NCBI GenBank assembly: GCA_022376515.1 | Contig: WTXI01000004.1 | Span: forward strand, 806,001 to 870,000 | Direction: 5' to 3' | Source: Lactifluus volemus | Taxonomy: Eukaryota; Basidiomycota; Agaricomycetes; Russulales; Russulaceae | DNA: 64,000 nucleotides | Part shown: positions 59,030 through 64,000 of the stretch, one piece after another | Layout: the number at the start of each line of letters is the position of its first letter | How positions within the stretch are numbered: position 1 is the first letter of the stretch | The notes under the pieces: model-generated | The model's input: only the letters and a program-made list of their open reading frames with translations | Databases searched by the model: none | What the model was told of the DNA's origin: nothing | Made by a program: the position numbers and the translations under genes

Positions 59030-60588
59030 ATGCCTCGTTTTTCGTTCACAACCTTTCATCTTCCCCATTTTGGAAGGCTTGGCCGACGTACACCAAAGAC
59101 ACCAACTTGCAAATCAATAGAGCCCACTAATTGTGACAGCGGACTACACTCACCTATCTCTATCCTTAACGATGACGTCCTTCTCAACATATTCATTCTC
59201 TATGGACTCAACTTCTACATTGGAGAAGGAGACCCTATACGCGACACATACACCTATATTTGGAAATGTCATTGGTGGTACCACCTGGCTCAAGTTTCCC
59301 GACGCTGGCGGTATATCATTTTTGCATCACCACGCGAACTGGATCTCCGTCTTATCTGCACCCAAAGTGTACCTGTAGCGGAGATGCTGGCACATTCACC
59401 CCCGCTGCCTCTCGTCGTCTCTTACGATGATACATTCCACAAGGTGACCACGGAGGATGAGGAAGGTATACTACTCGCGCTCTCGCATCGTGATCGTGTG
59501 CGTCGTATTGTGCTTTGTTTTTCACCCTCGAGTTTGGAGAGGCTTATCTCGGCCATGGACGGGGAATTCCCAATCCTCGAATGCCTGGTCATCAAGCCTC
59601 AGATCAAAGGACACCCGAAAAGGGCAAGCTTGATGCTTCCCATAAACTTCCAAGGACCCAAGCTGCACTCGATCCACTTTGATGGTGTTCAAGTTGCGCT
59701 TCCAATGCGATTTCCCTTACTCACATCTTCTCTTGGCGGCCTTGTGTATCTCTGGCTTGAAGGAATCACGCAACCCGCCTACCTTCCCCCAAATGACATA
59801 CACACACAACTTTCGTACATGCCTCAACTATGGAAATTGGGGATTATGTTCGAATCCGAGTGCCCTGGTCACAATGTTGTAGATTCCCCCCCTATCATGA
59901 CTCCCGTGACCCTCCCCAACCTTCGCTCATTTTCATTCAAAGGTGGAAGTGCTTACCTGGAAAGCCTTCTTGCTGGCATTAGCGCACCGGTCCTCACCAA
60001 GGTCGGTATCGATTACTTCCATGAAATCGAGCTGCCTGTTCCACGCCTCTTGCAGTTCATCCAGTCATCGATGTTCCTCACATTCAAGACTTTCAAGCTT
60101 GGTTTTTGTGGCGAGTATAGCGATTGGGGCAATTATGGGTATTTTATTGCTGACCCACAGTTGGTGTCGTGGGAATCCCTGTACGTGAAAATCAGTTGCA
60201 GCCATCTCGACAGCCAGGTAGCCTCGGCAGTGCAGATCATCAACACACTTTCTCCCTTACTCTCTGCCGTGGAAGGTCTCTACCTCGTCTACACGGAGTC
60301 GAGGCGCCCTCCGCCAGCAGTATTGCCAGTGGACCGCATTGACCGAATACAGTGGCGCGAAGTTCTCAGATCGTTCAGCGGGGTAGGACACTTCACGTGA
60401 AAGAAGAACTCGTCCGGGTCATCTCTCAATCTCTACGTTCAGAAGATGGGGAATCACCTCTGGAGTTGTTGCCTAACCTAGAGAGGCTAACTTATTCGGG
60501 AAGCGAGATCACGGATATGTTTGCGCCATTCACCAAACAACGGCGGGCCGCGGGACATCTTGTCACTGTGCGCCTGGAATCCGAATAG
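59030..60588 (+). pseudogene. F-box family copy on the plus strand, C-terminal frameshift
   Basis: From ATG 59030 (MPRFSFTTFHLPHFGRL) with the F-box ISILNDDVLLNIFILYGLNF, then WWYHLAQVSRRWRY, LDLRLICTQSVPVAEMLAHS and leucine-rich segments. Near 60383 one base is missing after FSGV, so the first frame ends at 60400 (GHFT). The conserved end, TLHVKEELVRVISQSLRSED, LELLPNLERLTYSG and AAGHLVTVRLESE, continues in the next phase to 60588. There is no family intron in the N-terminal part. About 456 residues could still be made, lacking the terminal conserved block. It is the only complete-length copy on this strand. A GGTATGTCTCGATC donor-like site follows the stop, as in siblings. Confidence 0.78.
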
Positions 60589-61205
60589 GGATCGTCGCCA
60601 GACTGGTATGTCTCGATCCATCAGCCTGAGTCTATCTTCCATGAGAACTCACAGCTACTCCAGCACCAGTTCTCATCCCAACCGCGATCGTTTCATGTCC
60701 ATTCCGCCCATTCAAGTTTCACTTATCTACACCAATTGGTCCACATCTCGCGCTCATTTCCACGCCAGACTTTTGTTGCTTGATTTCCGATTGTACGATA
60801 CGTGTCTAGCTTTGTACATTACAAAAGTATTGGCGATGCTGTTGAACAAAGGTCGTGAGGAAGCCTTGTTTCCAAGCCCGAGTGGGACAAAGGAGGACAG
60901 ATCATCGTAAACTTCTACAAAGAAATGCACAGCCAACTTCCCACGCCACGCGGAAGACTCGCAAGAGAATATAGCACAATGATCAATGATAGCAACTGTC
61001 TCTAGGCGCAGGCGGCCATGTCCAAACGAGCAACAATGTTTGTGAAGAGATAAGTGGTAAGTACTCGAGTCTGGTCAAAATTACAAAGATTCGCATAGTG
61101 CTTACAGTACTGTACAAACACTTTGTTGATAGTTTGCAAGCAACAAAAATCACAGTCGACATTTCATAGCGACCCCAGGACATGAAAAGATAACTCCGAT
61201 ACTCA
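60589..61205. repeat. F-box 3' flank and duplicated block flank
   Basis: The right part (60905-61205) duplicates 56165-56525. No gene is supported. Confidence 0.55.
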
Positions 61206-61910
61206 TCAAGCCATTACACCACCCTTGTAGTCCCCAGACGAAATTGGAGGTACGCCAGGTGGCGGCGCGTAATGCGGCGGAGAGTTGGTGGGCTAATAAG
61301 ATATAGTCAGATATGGGTATCAAGAATGCAAAGAGAAGGAGTGTCGCACGGGAGCAAAGCCTGTAGCAGGGTCATATACGTATGGCGATGAATTATATGC
61401 CTGAGGAGGGTACTGTGGCGGGAAGGGCTGTGAACCCCCATTGTTACCGAACTGGTTACCCGGTTGCGGTTGAATGAAGGCTAGATTGGCCTGGGCGTTG
61501 CGTCGCCGGCGACGTATCATTAGGCTCATGAGGACTGCGAAAAAGAGGAAGACTGCGTTTAAAGTAAGGGTGGGTCCATTGGTCGATGGGGGAAAGAAGG
61601 GAAAAATTTACAGAATGCAAGACCAATTCCGAGACGGGCTGCTGAGCTTAGTCCATCGCAGTGCTCGATATTAGTCCTAAAGAGGAAAGGAGTCATAATA
61701 AGCAGGGCGATGGGGAAACCTGGTATGTGGCAACGTACTCCACATCGATCCAGCAGTCAGCCCGGACAACAGGGAGGAGGCCCACTAGCCAGATAACGGT
61801 TAGGAACAAGGGTTTGCTAAAGGATGATGTTCGTCCAACTGAGGGTCGCAATCGCGAGGTAGTGAGTGGATGAGAAACTGAAGAGTCATTGCGAGCAACT
61901 CACAGGTCAT
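61206..61910 (-). CDS. Small signal-peptide/single-TM protein with PPQY-rich tail, paralogue 3
   Basis: Exons on the complement: 61910-61904, 61838-61739, 61676-61612, 61552-61350, 61292-61206; 153 residues. Signal peptide FSKPLFLTVIWLVGLLPVV, lumenal ADCWIDVETNIEHCDG with two Cys, TM FLFFAVLMSLMI, RRRRRNAQANLAF, then FPPQYPPQAYNSSPYVYD and PPHYAPPPGVPP. The tail ends GGVMA. Intron phases are the same as in paralogue 2, and the flanking DNA is duplicated too, so the pair arose by a segmental copy of about 1 kb. Function unknown; WW-domain binding is inferred from PPxY-like motifs. Confidence 0.82.
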
Positions 61911-62626
61911 AATGAAGTTTTCGGATGGGTAAAGATAAGAATAGAGTATATAAAGGTGGGCGTGGGGTTGAGGAAGAAAAGAGGAGCGGAAGCAGGCCAG
62001 TGGTCGACTGCGGCGGAGTTTGCCGGCTGCGGACTTTGTATCTGAACCTTTGCCGGCGGCAATTCTTAATGAATCATAATGGAGGACCGGTGACCGGGAT
62101 CACAAAAGTGATGAAGTATGCTGACCTACACTGGCAGGTCATTGTAATCTCATGGTGGCAGTGTATTTCGATCAAGGCAACCGCAGATCTGTGTCCATGG
62201 ACACCTGCCGATTAAGCACCTATCTTATCATATCCACGTCACGGTTACGGTGTTATCTTTGGTGATGAGGGATTAGTGGCACGGTGCGGTAGAACGTAAG
62301 TCCCATCATGTCTAATCACGTCCATGCCGTTCCTTTCGATCTTTGCCATTCCTGTAAACAGCTAAGCCCTTTGCTTCGTCGACATCAACCCTACGCTTGG
62401 TTTGCATGTGCGCGGGCTTAGAGCCAAAATGATATACTCATCTTCGTGCCGAACGCGACGAAGCTTAATCCTGGCCCTTGCACGAGAGCGCTTGGAAGCT
62501 CCCGTGTAATGCCGAGTCCTAACACTGACAGAAATGAAGGTCTACTCGAGAAGCCTAGATTGTCAGTTACGCGACTACAGGGGGTCTACTACACAGTACC
62601 AGAGATGAAATGGAAATTGTGCATAG
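61911..62626. other. Intergenic, no gene supported
   Basis: It continues the flank of paralogue 3. Short plus-strand frames (61925-62215, 62446-62676) lack motifs. Confidence 0.5.
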
Positions 62627-63350
62627 TTAGAGTACCACAAACAAGCCGGATAATAGGAGATGCCTCTTCGATTTAATGACAGGAAAAAACATGTCATACA
62701 GACGCCTCGGCTTTACAACGCGACGAATAGCTCCGGCGATGGCATGTACGACGGAAAGAGAATTTGCCGCCACATAGTATGTCCCTACCCCCGACACGGT
62801 GGATATCACAGACTTTGTGCCAGAGTATATTCAAACAGGGAGTCTATCACAAGGGTGTGAAGGTATACGTCAGTGGATGGACTGGGACGATCCCAACAAG
62901 GGACTGACTCATGTCGATGGTAATTTGGTAGCTTCCCTGAACAAGTTCATAGCACAGCTTTGTAAATGTCGGGAGACCGGCTATGCGCACCCAGTTTTGG
63001 AGGTGTTCACGAACGTGAAAATTGGGCGGCGGCTGATCTGCTGTGTAACCGTTGGGGAAGTTCACGGCCCAGTCGTGAGAAGGTGCTATCTCAGAGAGAT
63101 TGTAAGCCAGCGTGTTGGTGTATTTTTTCGCCTCGCCCGGCCAGGTGATTCCTTGCCCTGAGTAGTCGTTTGTCGAGCAAGCGCCCGAAGGTGAGTTCAG
63201 TAGAGCGAAACTACTACACGTATCTAACGATCGCGTAAGGCCATGGCCAGCATGGCCACACCGTTAAATTTAGTGGCGATCAACCCACAGGGGTAGATGA
63301 TCTGGTCACCACAGACCGCAAGGGGCTCGCAGTTTCCGTTCAAACGCGTA
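62627..63350 (-). pseudogene. CDC50: CDC50/LEM3-family flippase subunit, decayed copy
   Basis: CDC50 proteins are the two-TM partners of P4-ATPase lipid flippases. Recognisable in order: LNGNCEPL and IIYPCGLIATKFN (to 63262), a 38-nt GTGTGG...GTTAG intron (63261-63224), FALLNSPSGACS, GQGITWPGEAKKYTNTLAYN, FPNGYTADQPPPNF, REHLQNWVRIAGLPTFTKLC and GSYQITIDM (to 62909). A probable intron follows (62908-62844), then FEY and, one phase away, SGTKSVISTVSG and VVKPRRLYDMF. The phase change near 62830, the loss of the GGKNPFLG-like stretch expected after STVS, and the missing N-terminal TM region mark it as a pseudogene. Upstream of 63350 nothing clearly continues it. Confidence 0.75.
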
Positions 63351-64000
63351 CTACGGCGGCGAGAACTGGACACCAGACTCGGAGGACCGAAGACGATAGG
63401 AAGACCGTTCCAAGGCTGCTCGCGGCGGCTTGGGGACTTGGTGCCGGGGTGAGGTGATCAAGATTTGGGTGAACAGAGAAACGTCTTCGACAAGATACAT
63501 GGTTTCTGACAAGATACATAGTTTTACACATCAGACAGCCAGCGTTCGGGACTTGAACGCTTGAACCACGGGTTAGAAGACGAGAGGAACACTCCTGGAG
63601 CGCCCGGGAGTCTCAACGCGATCCCAACCCCAACGCGGTGTCAATACAGTACCCACAAACCTACCTCTGTCAGACAGCGTCTCCGCGTCCGCGGCGCCGC
63701 CGTGAAAGGCGTGACCGCGTGACCCGTTAGGGTCACTCCAAGGGAGACGTGTGAAAAAACATACAGTACTGGTCAACATACCCGTTATAAGCACATGCAC
63801 ATGGTTTTCATGCTGCGAAACGTTCTCAAATGGGAGGACATCGTCACAGTATGGCCCGGAATGAGCAGAAATAGACCAACCGATGCCAAAAAAGGAAAAT
63901 GATTGCGCGAATTGAGTGCCTAACTGCACACGGATAAGCGGGCCTGATACACATTTACAATTCAGTTTTACACCCAGCGGCTAGTGATTATCACAGGTAC
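63351..64000. other. Right edge, no gene supported
   Basis: Possible remains of the CDC50 N-terminal exon (63340-63531 frame) cannot be confirmed. A perfect CGTTC/GAACG hairpin with a 7-base loop lies at about 63545-63561. Nothing else seen. Confidence 0.45.

Noticed and set aside
63540..63620. tRNA-like GTTCAAGTCCC on the minus strand
   Set aside because: The apparent B box is part of a perfect CGTTC/GAACG hairpin with the wrong loop, and no A box or acceptor stem pairs with it.

Overview
This is a window of a filamentous fungal nuclear genome, most likely an Agaricomycete (mushroom-forming basidiomycete). The evidence is small GT-AG introns of about 50-65 nt with CTAAC/CTAAT branch sites, a multi-exon sulfur-assimilation gene, WD40-NACHT and F-box gene expansions of the kind seen in Agaricomycetes, LINE elements of the Tad1/I type, and small membrane proteins with PPQY-rich tails. 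The genus cannot be fixed from the sequence alone; the F-box family looks like ones I associate with Russulales/Boletales. No CRISPR array, bacterial operon or viral segment was seen. Exon boundaries below were worked out by hand from splice motifs, frame and paralogue comparison.

Layout. 0-11 kb: an intact O-acetylhomoserine sulfhydrylase gene (10 exons, one probable GC-AG intron) among four members of a tandem F-box family. 11.8-13.7 kb: an MFS transporter copy with a one-base frameshift. 14.2-20.8 kb: a full-length LINE bounded by a perfect 16-bp target-site duplication. 22.1-23.0 kb: a short inverted-repeat DNA transposon with an 8-bp duplication. 23.5-28.2 kb: a NACHT-WD40 (STAND/NLR) gene with 14 WD repeats, broken right after its P-loop. 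29.8-31.4 kb: an F-box pseudogene. 32.4-45.2 kb: a large imperfect palindrome carrying copies of a small nuclease-like family. Its left arm is split by a second LINE, which is itself split by a hAT-like element (nested insertion). 46.3-48.2 kb: an intact second copy of the MFS transporter. 48.7-51.1 kb: a tail-to-tail inverted pair of six-exon genes with a PD-(D/E)XK-like look. 51.8-53.4 kb: another F-box gene. 53.8-61.9 kb: three paralogues of a small signal-peptide/single-TM/PPQY-tail protein, with an F-box pseudogene on the plus strand. 62.6-63.4 kb: a decayed CDC50/LEM3 flippase-subunit gene.

How it fits together. Apart from the sulfhydrylase this is an accessory compartment: almost every gene is a member of a locally duplicated family, many copies carry one-base lesions, and transposons have inserted into and between them. 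The families (F-box adaptors, NLR, nuclease-like proteins) are ones often linked in fungi to non-self recognition, ubiquitin-mediated turnover and genome conflict. No single pathway is visible, so that link is inference.
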